Origin: JAIBBG01 sp040381475
GTDB taxonomy: Bacteria > Bacteroidota > Bacteroidia > Flavobacteriales_D > Sanyastnellaceae
Direction of reading: 5' to 3'
Assembly: GCA_040381475.1 (NCBI GenBank)
Contig: JBEIHH010000026.1
Coordinates: 1 to 28,670 of the forward strand
Length of the DNA stretch: 28,670 bases
Shown here: positions 1 through 7,745 of the stretch, piece after piece
Numbering within the stretch: position 1 is the stretch's first letter
Layout: every line of letters starts with the position of its first letter
Position numbers and translations under genes: made by a program
Notes under the pieces: generated by a model
Told to the model about the DNA's origin: nothing
The model's input: the letters and a program-made list of their open reading frames with translations, nothing else
Database searches by the model: none

Positions 1-816
1 GGCAAAGGTGTGATTATACCGGAAACATTGCCTGAAGCTGAGAAAGCGCTTAACGAATTGCTAGGCGGTCAGTTTGGAGAAGCCAGCAGTAAGGTTGTCA
101 TAGAAGAGTTCCTTCGTGGTATTGAAATGTCTGTTTTCGCGTTGACAGATGGAGCATCCTATGTTTTGCTGCCAGAAGCAAAAGACTACAAAAGGATTGG
201 TGAGGGAGATACCGGACTTAACACCGGAGGCATGGGAGCAGTAAGTCCTGTGCCATTTGTGACTGAAGAGTTGATGAGCAAAATTGAATCTCGCATTATT
301 CGCCCGACAGTAGAAGGACTCAAAGCTGAAGGGATTCGTTATTGCGGATTCATCTTTTTCGGATTGATCAATGTGAATGATGACCCTTATGTAATAGAAT
401 ACAATTGCCGGATGGGAGATCCTGAAACCGAGGTAGTCATGCCGCGTATTCAGAATGATCTTTTGGAATTGTTGGAAGGAGCTGCGAAAGGAAAATTGTC
501 GGGCAAGCATGTGGATATTGATCCGAGAACCGCAGCCACGGTGATGTTGGTATCCGGAGGATATCCGGAAAACGCAGAAAAAGGAATGGTCATGACAGGA
601 TTTGACGAAGTAGGCGACAGCATTCTATTCCATGCCGGCACAGCGGAAAAAGACGGCAAGATTGTAACCAACGGCGGCAGAGTATTGAGCATTACATCCT
701 TTGGCAGCGACCTCGAAGAAGCTCTTGAACGTTCTTACCGCAATGCTGAAATCATAGAATACTCGGGCAAATATTACCGCCGTGATATAGGCAAAGATTT
801 GCTGCAATACCTCTAA
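1..816 (+). CDS. purD: Phosphoribosylamine-glycine ligase (GARS), 3' part; 5' end outside window
   Basis: PurD joins 5-phosphoribosylamine and glycine with ATP in the second step of de novo purine synthesis, in the cytoplasm. The reading frame is open from base 1, so the N-terminal domain lies upstream and about 271 residues are visible; complete PurD is usually about 420-430 residues. What remains is the ATP-grasp core and the C-terminal domain. Recognisable pieces are the stretch LPEAKDYKRIGEGDTGLNTG, then GGMGAVSP, then EYNCRMGDPETEVVMPRI, which carries the metal- and ATP-binding acidic residues, and the C-terminal ATVMLVSGGYP segment. The TAA stop is at 814-816. No obvious rho-independent terminator follows within 100 bases. 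The neighbours, two membrane-protein genes resembling the DUF6341 and DUF6427 families, match what I recall of purD surroundings in Flavobacteriales. The assignment is secure from sequence motifs alone. Confidence 0.96.
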   Translation, partial: GKGVIIPETLPEAEKALNELLGGQFGEASSKVVIEEFLRGIEMSVFALTDGASYVLLPEAKDYKRIGEGDTGLNTGGMGAVSPVPFVTEELMSKIESRIIRPTVEGLKAEGIRYCGFIFFGLINVNDDPYVIEYNCRMGDPETEVVMPRIQNDLLELLEGAAKGKLSGKHVDIDPRTAATVMLVSGGYPENAEKGMVMTGFDEVGDSILFHAGTAEKDGKIVTNGGRVLSITSFGSDLEEALERSYRNAEIIEYSGKYYRRDIGKDLLQYL

Positions 817-955
817 ATCAAAAATCGGGGACTTCGTCTCACCACTTTCAACGCGTATAGCCGCTGCCTATGGACATTCCAACACGCATGCTAAAGTTGA
901 AATACTGAGGTTTTCTATATCAATCATTGCATCCTCGACGACAAGTACCTCATTA

Positions 956-1022
956 GCCCGATCTGAAAACACCCCTTGATTTCAAAAAAAGGCGCAGGAG
1001 AAACAACCTCAAAAGATCGGGC
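956..1022. repeat. 9-bp inverted repeat in the purD downstream gap
   Basis: GCCCGATCT at 956-964 is the perfect reverse complement of AGATCGGGC at 1014-1022, with a 49-base spacer. It sits in the gap 817-1072, where I see no gene. The right arm runs almost directly into the terminator hairpin at 1031-1047. It could be a long-range RNA stem or a chance match. No coding potential is evident in the gap. Confidence 0.4.
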
Positions 1023-1023
1023 A

Positions 1024-1047
1024 TAAAAAAAGCCCTTACGCAGGGCT
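1024..1047 (-). terminator. Rho-independent terminator of the small minus-strand membrane-protein gene
   Basis: On the minus strand a six-base stem AGCCCT/AGGGCT (arms 1042-1047 and 1031-1036, loop of five) is followed at once by seven T residues (complement of 1030-1024). It starts about 25 bases beyond the stop codon of the minus-strand ORF at 1073-1261. That supports the ORF as a real, separately transcribed gene. Confidence 0.75.
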
Positions 1048-1072
1048 TCAATATATTATGCCGAAGGCAGTA

Positions 1073-1261
1073 TCACAAGGTAGTACCTTCACTGATAGCC
1101 TTTTGATTGTATTTTTTCTGTCTGTTCAGCCAATAAATAAAAGCAACAAAAGCAAAAACGATACAAACCCAGTTAAACCAGTGTGTCATTGGCTCCAAAG
1201 CGTGCTTAAACGTCCACTGACAGAAGTCAACAAATGGCTGGAGGATGCTTTGCAAATTCAT
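1073..1261 (-). CDS. Small single-pass membrane protein, DUF6341-like
   Basis: The gene encodes 62 residues. The N-terminal half is aromatic and amphipathic (LQSILQPFVDFCQW), followed by one strong hydrophobic segment at about residues 29-46 (WFNWVCIVFAFVAFIYWL) and a charged tail, QKKYNQKAISEGTTL. This layout, and the position next to purD and a DUF6427-like gene, match the DUF6341 family of Flavobacteriales. Members of that family have sometimes been misannotated as uracil phosphoribosyltransferase because they sit near upp. Function is unknown. A -7-like octamer lies upstream and a convincing terminator downstream on the same strand. The overlapping plus-strand frames have no such support. 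The family assignment rests on recall of size, topology and neighbourhood, not on a search. Confidence 0.72.
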   Translation of the reverse strand: MNLQSILQPFVDFCQWTFKHALEPMTHWFNWVCIVFAFVAFIYWLNRQKKYNQKAISEGTTL

Positions 1262-1280
1262 AGTTGAAAAAATTGTGGGG

Positions 1281-1288
1281 CAAATCTA
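1281..1288 (-). promoter_or_regulatory. Candidate Bacteroidota -7 element (TAGATTTG) for the small membrane-protein gene
   Basis: The minus strand reads TAGATTTG, an exact match to the Bacteroidota TAnnTTTG -7 consensus, 19 bases before the ATG at 1261-1259. That would give a leader of roughly 13-17 bases. I do not see a convincing -33 TTTG at the usual distance, so this is a half-site prediction only. Confidence 0.4.
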
Positions 1289-1348
1289 ATTGAAGGAAGG
1301 CAATACACCTAAAGTTACGTTCATTTTTGTTGCCAGATAAATGTGAAT

Positions 1349-2338
1349 ATGATCTTAAGGTCTTTTGCCTCAAATCAGCCCTATACCCTGATAGTCATTC
1401 CGCTGACTGTCGCTGCTGCGCTTTTGCCGTCAATAGGTCGAAAGGCGCTACCGGTGGTCAATTGTGGCTTCCCTGCAGACGACCTTTTTCATTGGATTTA
1501 CCTAAGCCCTGTTGCCATTGTTATCACCACCATGCTACTCATTCTGGGTGGAGCTATGCTGGCCAATACGGTCTTCAACAAACACGAGTTTTATAACGTC
1601 CCGGTATATGTTCCCGCGCTGCTTTACAGCATGTTAGGCACATCGATCGGGCTAATTCAATTATCCTTGCCCGCCCTCCTTGCCAATATTTTTCTGCTTG
1701 CCGGACTTAACAAACACTTGCGCATTTTCCGACAGTCCAGAGTACTCGCCGAATACTTCGAATCCGGTTTCTGGTACGGTCTGGCAGCAGTCTTTTTCCC
1801 GCCTTATCTGCTGCTCATTGCCGGATTATGGGTGACGACGTTCGTTATGAGAGCTTTTCATTGGCGAGAACATCTCCTTCCAGTTGTTTCCTTCTGTGTT
1901 CCGATGCTTTACTGGATCGTTTGGAAATACTGGCAGGGAGAGCTCAATCAGCTTGTTCTTTTCTACAAAACGTTCACTTACGACGCCAAATCCTATTTCT
2001 TTAATTTCAACGCCATTACAACGCTGTTCGCCCTGACAGCAGCAGGTTCATTTATAGGAGCCTTACCCCGTTATACTTTCCTTTCAGATCGTGCATCCAA
2101 CAAGGCACGCGGCGTGAAAAATATATTCCTGATCATGGCACTATGCATGATTATCTGCATGTTTATGGGATATGTACTCATACTCAAATGGATTCTTATG
2201 ACTGTACTGCTGCCATTAGCCTTTGTCATTGGTTACTGGTTTACCAATTACCGGTACTCACTCATCGCGCCGTTTGTCTTCTATTTCCTGTGCATATGCT
2301 CTATTCTTGTTGTGACCAATTTTTATGGTTTGGTATGA
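1349..2338 (+). CDS. Multi-pass inner-membrane protein, DUF6427-like
   Basis: This is a highly hydrophobic protein of about 329 residues with around eight to ten predicted membrane segments and short loops. No catalytic motif is visible. The N-terminus MILRSFASNQPYTLI, with an immediate first helix, fits DUF6427 proteins of Flavobacteriales, which commonly neighbour purD, upp and DUF6341 genes. I place the start at ATG 1349. A GTG at 1343 adds two residues in frame, and an ATG at 1341 is out of frame and followed at once by a stop. There is no clear Shine-Dalgarno site. Transcription diverges from the small minus-strand gene, and the shared gap 1262-1348 must hold both promoters. Function is unknown; a transport or envelope role is only a guess from topology. 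Confidence 0.8.
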   Translation: MILRSFASNQPYTLIVIPLTVAAALLPSIGRKALPVVNCGFPADDLFHWIYLSPVAIVITTMLLILGGAMLANTVFNKHEFYNVPVYVPALLYSMLGTSIGLIQLSLPALLANIFLLAGLNKHLRIFRQSRVLAEYFESGFWYGLAAVFFPPYLLLIAGLWVTTFVMRAFHWREHLLPVVSFCVPMLYWIVWKYWQGELNQLVLFYKTFTYDAKSYFFNFNAITTLFALTAAGSFIGALPRYTFLSDRASNKARGVKNIFLIMALCMIICMFMGYVLILKWILMTVLLPLAFVIGYWFTNYRYSLIAPFVFYFLCICSILVVTNFYGLV

Positions 2339-2427
2339 TGATTTTCTCAATGATTCAAGAAAATAAGGGAAACACCTCAGACTGGAAGTAGCGAATTATC
2401 CTGTAATTTGCCTTTAAAACAAAATAA

Positions 2428-2931
2428 ATGAATACCTCAAAGTTTATCACTTACCTGGCACTGACTTTTTGTTGCCTGGTCCTTATGGGTTGTCCGTATG
2501 AAAGCGAAGTCCCTCTGTCTGAAGCCAAAACGAAACCTGCGGACAACCTGATTGGCGTGTGGGAAGAGTCCGGCAATCCAAGTGTCACAATGACCGTTGA
2601 AAGAAGCGCAGGCAATATGATGTCCGTTACAAAAACATCGCAGAATGAAGGCGCGGAACCAACCGTTGAAAACTCCAAGGTGCATGTTACAGACATCAAC
2701 GGCAAAATCTTCCTGAATGTGAGTGAAGTCAGCGACTACGAAACAACTCCTCATTACTATCTCTATAAATTGGAGAAGAGTGGCGAATTCAAAATGATGC
2801 TTTTCGAGGTAACTCCCAATATCCGTGAGAAATTCAGCGATTCGGATGAAATGCGAAACTTCTTTGCGGCCAACATGAACAATAGCTACTTCTACAGCAC
2901 CGGAGAATTGACCTATTTCAAAGTAAAGTAA
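2428..2931 (+). CDS. Small predicted lipoprotein of unknown function
   Basis: The product is 167 residues. The N-terminus has a lipoprotein signal: a short polar start (MNTSKF), a hydrophobic run (ITYLALTFCCLVL), and a lipobox ending in LMGC with the acylated cysteine at residue 22. Mature residues after the Cys are PYESEVP, giving acidic residues shortly after the lipid anchor, which suggests a periplasm-facing or surface-exposed lipoprotein. The rest is polar with alternating hydrophobic residues: LIGVWEESGNPSVTMTVER resembles the strand pattern of small lipocalin- or META-like beta-barrels that begin with a GxW motif, but I cannot name a family. It lies 89 bases after the DUF6427-like gene and is closed by a strong terminator at 2952-2975. 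Gene reality is well supported by the lipobox and terminator; function is unknown. Confidence 0.75.
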   Translation: MNTSKFITYLALTFCCLVLMGCPYESEVPLSEAKTKPADNLIGVWEESGNPSVTMTVERSAGNMMSVTKTSQNEGAEPTVENSKVHVTDINGKIFLNVSEVSDYETTPHYYLYKLEKSGEFKMMLFEVTPNIREKFSDSDEMRNFFAANMNNSYFYSTGELTYFKVK

Positions 2932-2951
2932 CCCTTGTGTAGCTTACAATG

Positions 2952-2975
2952 CCCCGGTACTCCCGGGGATTTTTT
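2952..2975 (+). terminator. Rho-independent terminator after the lipoprotein gene
   Basis: A six-base GC stem CCCCGG/CCGGGG (2952-2957 and 2963-2968, loop TACTC) is followed by A and six T residues at 2970-2975. It begins 21 bases after the TAA stop at 2929-2931. Confidence 0.85.
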
Positions 2976-3158
2976 ATGCGCTCATATGTCCCTTCAAGAC
3001 GTTCTACAGAAGTTATTTTTTGGACTGAAGACACAATTTATGCCTCATTTTCAATAGGATATTCAATTTAGGTTTCCGATCTTTGAATTGGATTTCAGGT
3101 TTCTGGGCATACCTGACAACTTAAGTAGTGTAAAAGGTGTCTTTACTTCGTCCGACCG

Positions 3159-6100
3159 GTGCAGGCAAAAAGAATCATATCAGTTTTGTTTATCCTTTGG
3201 AGTGTCGCTATCCGAAGCCAAACGGAATTCGTTGAAAACAAGGGGCAGTGGCCGGATCAGGTGCTATTCAAGGCCAGCTTACCTTCAGGATCGCTTTGGG
3301 CAGAAAAAGGCGCATTCACATTTTCCTTTTACGACCCGAAAGTGTTGGAGTATCTTCATCCTCAAGGTAAACCAGCACCTGAAGATGCTCAATTCAAATC
3401 ACATGCATACAAGATCAATTTCATGGGATCATCAACACCGCAGGCAGCCGGTGAAGACCCGGGAAAGCATTATTACAATTACTACATTGGCGATGACGAA
3501 TCAAGATGGGCATCTGAATGCAGGGTTTTTCGAAGGTGCGCGCTGAACGGACTTTATCCTAAAATCGACTTGATGGTTTACTCCAATTCACAATCTGTGA
3601 AGTACGACTTCATTGTGCGGGCGGGGGGTGACCCACGGGATATCAGTCTTCAGATTGACGGTGCAGAAGTGCAACTCGAGCCTGTCAAAGACGGAGTCCA
3701 ACTACACGTGAAAACCTCCGTGAATGATGTTATTGAAAAACCTCCGTTCGCTTACCAAATCATCAACGGAGAAATGGTTGAAGTAAGTTGTGAGTTCGTA
3801 TTGAAAGAAAATATCATCAGTTTTAACCTTGGCCGATACAATAAGAACTATGATCTTATCATCGATCCTGAGATCGCGTTTTCCACTTACATCGGATCAG
3901 CAGCAAGCAATTTTGGTTTTACAGCCTGCAATGATTCTCAAGGCAATCTGATCAGTGGTGCGGCTGTGTTCGCCGAAAACTATCCTGTCACCACAGGAGC
4001 ATTTCAAGCTGAGTTCAATTCATATCCGTTAAACTATATGGATGTTGCAATTACAAAGTTCAACGCCGACGGCACAGCACTCTTGTACAGCACATACATT
4101 GGAGGTCCAGGTCAGGAGACACCACACAGCATAGTAACCGACAACAACGATAATTTCATAGTATTCGGTGTGACCGGCAGCGATGAGTTTCCGACCACAG
4201 CAGGATGTTGGCAGGATAATTTTGTTGGTGGTGGGTTTCTTCCAATGGCCGATTTTTTCACCAGTTTTCATGAATTCGGAACTGATATGTTCTTGAGCAA
4301 ATTCGACCCTGCAGGAACCCTGCTGAGTTCGACTTTTGTTGGAGGTAACGGCAACGATGGACTTAATTATGCTGATCAGTTGTTTTACAACTATGGCGAT
4401 GCATTCCGTGGAGAAGTCAACATTGATAACAACGACAACATCTATGTTGCGTCTGTGACCAGAAGCACAAACTTCCCAATGGAAGGCAACAGCAATCAAA
4501 ACGCTTTCGGTGGTGGAATGTGCGACGGTGTGGCTTTCAAGATGGATCCGACACTTGGCAATATGCTTTGGAGCACATACATCGGCGGCTCCAACTCTGA
4601 CGCGTGTTACGCCATTGAATTCGAATCAAATGGCACATTGATCATCGCCGGTGGAACACAAAGTTCCAATTTTCCCTTTATTAGTCAGACAGCCGCTGAC
4701 CCAACTCACAATGGCGAAACGGATGGATTCATATTCCTTCTCGACAACAACAATTTTTCACTTGTGGGCGGCACATTTATCGGCACCAATGAATACGATC
4801 AGGTGTTTTTCGTGCAGATAGATGATACAGACAATATTTATGCATATGGACAGACAGCGGGCAATATGCCTATGACTCCTGGTGTTTATGGCCAGGCCAA
4901 CAGTGGACAATTCGTAACGAAGCTTGATCCACAGCTATCCTCCCAAATTTGGAATACCACAATTGGCACCGGAAGTGGAGAAATAGATATTTCTCCGACA
5001 GCATTTTTGGTGAGTGATTGCGAACAGATATATATCAGTGGATGGGGCGGTGAAGTGAATTCAAATTTTTGCCAATTCAATCCTTGTTACGCAACGTCAA
5101 GCACAACTCAGGGTTTACCGGTTTCAGCAGATGCGTTTCAATCCACAACCGATGGTAGCGACTTTTATTTATGTGTTCTTACACCAAATGCTGAGGATCT
5201 GCTCTATGCGTCATTCCTTGGAGGAGAAGAAAGTGCTGAGCACGTAGATGGCGGCACATCGAGATTCGATAAATCGGGCAGTGTGTTTCAGGCAGTGTGT
5301 GCAGGATGTCAGAACAATGATGATTTTCCAACAACACCGGGAGTATGGAGTAATACGAATGAAAGCAATGGCTGCAATATCGCGGTATTCAGATTTGATC
5401 TGAGTGCAGTTCAGGCCGCGGTTGAAATCGATGGGCCCAACGAAGTTTGCGTTGACAACCCCGTTGCATTTATCAATACCAGCGTTGGTGCATCATCGTA
5501 CCAATGGTATTTCGGAGATGGTGATGAAAGCCAGGAATTTGAGCCAACACACGCATTCGAAACGCCGGGAACATATACCATACAGTTGATAGGTATGGAT
5601 GATGCGCTTTGTGTTACCAGTGATACAGCCGAAATTCAGATAACAATTTTACCCGGAGTTTATCCGACTGTGGATGAAGGCGGATTGATCTGCCAGGGAG
5701 ATACATTTCAACTCAATGCCACCGGCTCTGATAATTTATTCTGGCTTGCCAGCATCAGTATTTCTGAAACCGACATACCGAATCCGGTTGCGTCTCCATT
5801 GATGACTGCGGAATACTTCGTAGTTGATTACAATGATTGCGCTGCTGAAACGCTGAGCGTAGTTGTAGAGGTGAGCATTGTGAATACTCAAATCAGTGAT
5901 GATGGGTCTCTGTGTATCGGAGAAAACACAACACTTGAAGCCGAAGGTGGAGTATCGTACAGCTGGTCACCAAGCACAGGATTGAGTAGTCCATTTTCTG
6001 CAACAACTGTTTGCACACCAACTGAGACAACAACGTACACAGCTACAATTACCAATGCCGACAATTGTTCGGCGGAAGAACAAGTTACAATCACGGTATT

Positions 6101-7058
6101 CAACAATTCGCCTGGAGGTGAAATTTATGATGACGTAAGTATTTGTGAAGGAGAATATGTGCAGCTTAACGCGAACGATGGTTCGGCATGGGTCTGGAGT
6201 CCGGCAGCATCGCTGAACAATATCAACATACAAAATCCATTCGCAAATCCAACCGATACGACTCTCTACTCGGTAACTATTTACAATCCATGCGGACAAG
6301 GCACTGACTACGTTACGGTGAATGTGATCATTCCTGACGTTGATGCGACCGGTGGTGGAACAATTTGTCCAGGTGACACCATTGGAGCCAGCGCAACAGG
6401 AGCAGAACTTTACTTGTGGCAACCAGCCATGTATTCGAACCCTTCCAATGAAAGCGCCACCGTCTTATCGCCTCCTTATAGCATGTGGATTGATGTAACC
6501 GGTGTGGATGAATTCAATTGTATCGGGCACGATTCTGTATATGTCTATGTACATCCATCCGCATCCGTTGACGCCGGCCCAGACCAGTATTTCGAATATC
6601 CGGGGAGTGCATACTTACTTGGAAATGCATTCGGTTTCGACTTTTACTGGTGGCCGGAAACAGGTCTCTCATGCACCGACTGTATTTACCCAGTTGCTTC
6701 GCCAGAAGTAGAAACAGTTTACCATCTTGCGGTGATTGATCACAACGGCTGCGTAACCGACGATTCGGTTTTTGTAAAACCGTATTATCCCGTTTGGGTG
6801 CCCAATGCATTTACTCCGGACAATGATGGCATCAATGATTATTTCAAAGCATATGGAATAAACGTTGAAGGCTTCCATATGATGATATTCGATCGATGGG
6901 GTATAAAGGTTTTCGAATCATATGATATCGATGAAGTGTGGATGGGTGAATTGCATTCCGATTACTACGTGCAAAACGACGTCTATAATTGGGTCATAGA
7001 ATTTGATTCAATTGATCGGAGAACCAGCATGAGTGGACATGTTACCCTGCTGCGTTAA
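3159..7058 (+). CDS. Giant secreted surface protein: DUF7948-like N-terminus, SBBP repeats, PKD and Ig-like domains, T9SS type B sorting domain
   Basis: This 1299-residue protein has a plausible signal peptide at residues 1-21 (MQAKR, then IISVLFILWSVAI, cleavage near RSQ-T). Residues 22-235 carry the FVENKGQWPDQV opening and LIIDPE closing motifs of the DUF7948-type module. About seven propeller-like SBBP repeats follow (YSTYIGG / FVGGNGND motifs near residues 239, 309, 388, 470, 535, 597 and 682). A PKD domain (YQWYFGDGDE) lies at about 755-832, then five Ig/PKD-like modules with the ICxGD motif or variants up to about 1207. The C-terminal 90 residues (VPNAFTPDNDGINDYF, then FDRWG) are a T9SS type B sorting domain, so the protein should cross the outer membrane and be kept at the surface or secreted. 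The start is GTG 3159, because an in-frame TAG lies at 3126 and no ATG is available before the signal sequence. Likely an adhesin or matrix protein; the ligand is unknown. Confidence 0.9.
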   Translation: MQAKRIISVLFILWSVAIRSQTEFVENKGQWPDQVLFKASLPSGSLWAEKGAFTFSFYDPKVLEYLHPQGKPAPEDAQFKSHAYKINFMGSSTPQAAGEDPGKHYYNYYIGDDESRWASECRVFRRCALNGLYPKIDLMVYSNSQSVKYDFIVRAGGDPRDISLQIDGAEVQLEPVKDGVQLHVKTSVNDVIEKPPFAYQIINGEMVEVSCEFVLKENIISFNLGRYNKNYDLIIDPEIAFSTYIGSAASNFGFTACNDSQGNLISGAAVFAENYPVTTGAFQAEFNSYPLNYMDVAITKFNADGTALLYSTYIGGPGQETPHSIVTDNNDNFIVFGVTGSDEFPTTAGCWQDNFVGGGFLPMADFFTSFHEFGTDMFLSKFDPAGTLLSSTFVGGNGNDGLNYADQLFYNYGDAFRGEVNIDNNDNIYVASVTRSTNFPMEGNSNQNAFGGGMCDGVAFKMDPTLGNMLWSTYIGGSNSDACYAIEFESNGTLIIAGGTQSSNFPFISQTAADPTHNGETDGFIFLLDNNNFSLVGGTFIGTNEYDQVFFVQIDDTDNIYAYGQTAGNMPMTPGVYGQANSGQFVTKLDPQLSSQIWNTTIGTGSGEIDISPTAFLVSDCEQIYISGWGGEVNSNFCQFNPCYATSSTTQGLPVSADAFQSTTDGSDFYLCVLTPNAEDLLYASFLGGEESAEHVDGGTSRFDKSGSVFQAVCAGCQNNDDFPTTPGVWSNTNESNGCNIAVFRFDLSAVQAAVEIDGPNEVCVDNPVAFINTSVGASSYQWYFGDGDESQEFEPTHAFETPGTYTIQLIGMDDALCVTSDTAEIQITILPGVYPTVDEGGLICQGDTFQLNATGSDNLFWLASISISETDIPNPVASPLMTAEYFVVDYNDCAAETLSVVVEVSIVNTQISDDGSLCIGENTTLEAEGGVSYSWSPSTGLSSPFSATTVCTPTETTTYTATITNADNCSAEEQVTITVFNNSPGGEIYDDVSICEGEYVQLNANDGSAWVWSPAASLNNINIQNPFANPTDTTLYSVTIYNPCGQGTDYVTVNVIIPDVDATGGGTICPGDTIGASATGAELYLWQPAMYSNPSNESATVLSPPYSMWIDVTGVDEFNCIGHDSVYVYVHPSASVDAGPDQYFEYPGSAYLLGNAFGFDFYWWPETGLSCTDCIYPVASPEVETVYHLAVIDHNGCVTDDSVFVKPYYPVWVPNAFTPDNDGINDYFKAYGINVEGFHMMIFDRWGIKVFESYDIDEVWMGELHSDYYVQNDVYNWVIEFDSIDRRTSMSGHVTLLR

Positions 7059-7075
7059 TTTTTCTCCAGGAAAAA
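7059..7075. terminator. Weak hairpin between convergent genes
   Basis: TTTTTC at 7059-7064 pairs with GAAAAA at 7070-7075 around a five-base loop. It starts directly after the TAA of the large surface-protein gene and lies 35 bases past the stop of the minus-strand gene. The stem is A/T-rich and the following T run is poor. It may be a weak bidirectional terminator. Confidence 0.3.
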
Positions 7076-7109
7076 TCCCATTTCGAATTTTAAATTAAGT
7101 CCATGGCAA

Positions 7110-7709
7110 CTATTCGGGGGTTTTTTTGTCGGGTTTGGCATTCAAACGCAAACCCAGATGAGCAACAGGAGATACTACAACTCCATTTCGAGCCGGGGCA
7201 ATCATACATTCAACACCGAGATCAAAAATCGAAATACAATAACCAAAACAAGGAGTAAAAACCCCGGTTATTCCGATGACCTCATTGAGCTCACGACTGT
7301 TGGTTCCATCAACCTTGCTAAAAAATAAGCCCAGGCCGGCTTCCAGGTATAATCCCTGCTCCTTTTCAGCTAAAAACGCACGCCATCCATAACCCATTTT
7401 GACAAAACTCAGCGAATATTTGTCAACACTATTTGTCGAAGCCTGGTCAGAATCAACAATCAGTTCAAGCTTGTCATAAGAAATTTCAAAAATTCTGTGG
7501 CGGGTTAGTTTATTTACCCAATCCATCTTGAACGTCCCTCCAAGTCCGAAAGAATTCGACTGCCATTCTACTTTCGGAGAAACAAGCGTTGATCCTCGTA
7601 CACCTGCCATCATATATGTCTGTGTGTGCATTGAATTAGAAAATAGGTTATACAGCAACACCCAAAAACAACATTTCAATTCGATTAACCGATGTGAATT
7701 AGTTCTCAT
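7110..7709 (-). CDS. Predicted outer-membrane beta-barrel protein, function unknown
   Basis: The product is 199 residues. The N-terminus has a basic start (MRTNSHRLIELK), a hydrophobic core (CCFWVLLYNLF) and a likely cleavage site near residues 26-30 (SMHTQ-T), a typical Bacteroidota signal peptide ending before QT. The mature part has short amphipathic strands separated by polar turns (MMAGVRGSTLVSP, SFGLGGTFKMDW, GLYLEAGLGLFFSKV, SPVAHLGLRLNA), which is the pattern of an eight- to ten-strand outer-membrane barrel; the last strand does not end in an aromatic residue. It is transcribed alone, convergent with the large surface-protein gene and divergent from the truncated OmpA-family gene, with only 36 bases between the two start codons. 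No enzymatic motif is visible. The barrel assignment is inferred from pattern, not from a family match. Confidence 0.7.
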   Translation of the reverse strand: MRTNSHRLIELKCCFWVLLYNLFSNSMHTQTYMMAGVRGSTLVSPKVEWQSNSFGLGGTFKMDWVNKLTRHRIFEISYDKLELIVDSDQASTNSVDKYSLSFVKMGYGWRAFLAEKEQGLYLEAGLGLFFSKVDGTNSRELNEVIGITGVFTPCFGYCISIFDLGVECMIAPARNGVVVSPVAHLGLRLNAKPDKKTPE

Positions 7710-7745
7710 AAGAACAGTTTATATAGCAAATATATTTGCCCCTGA

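Noticed and set aside
817..1023. tRNA or riboswitch in the gap after purD
   Set aside because: No cloverleaf arms or known aptamer core could be built; only the simple inverted repeat was found.
1058..1267. 69-residue plus-strand frame over the small membrane-protein gene
   Set aside because: It is antisense to the DUF6341-like frame, has no hydrophobic or domain pattern and runs through the minus-strand gene, which has a promoter-like site and terminator.
2143..2391. 82-residue frame overlapping the end of the DUF6427-like gene
   Set aside because: It is out of frame inside a clear membrane-protein gene and its composition (many H, Y, C, Q) looks like a frame shadow.
3088..3546. 152-residue frame at the start of the large surface-protein gene
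   Set aside because: It overlaps the signal peptide and DUF7948-like region in another frame; no signal or domain of its own.
5967..6422. 151-residue minus-strand frame
   Set aside because: It is antisense to the Ig-like modules of the surface protein; cysteine- and arginine-rich composition indicates a shadow.
3870..6780. Possible tandem DNA repeat or CRISPR-like array
   Set aside because: The repetition is at protein level (SBBP and Ig-like modules) with diverged DNA; no short identical direct repeats with regular spacers.
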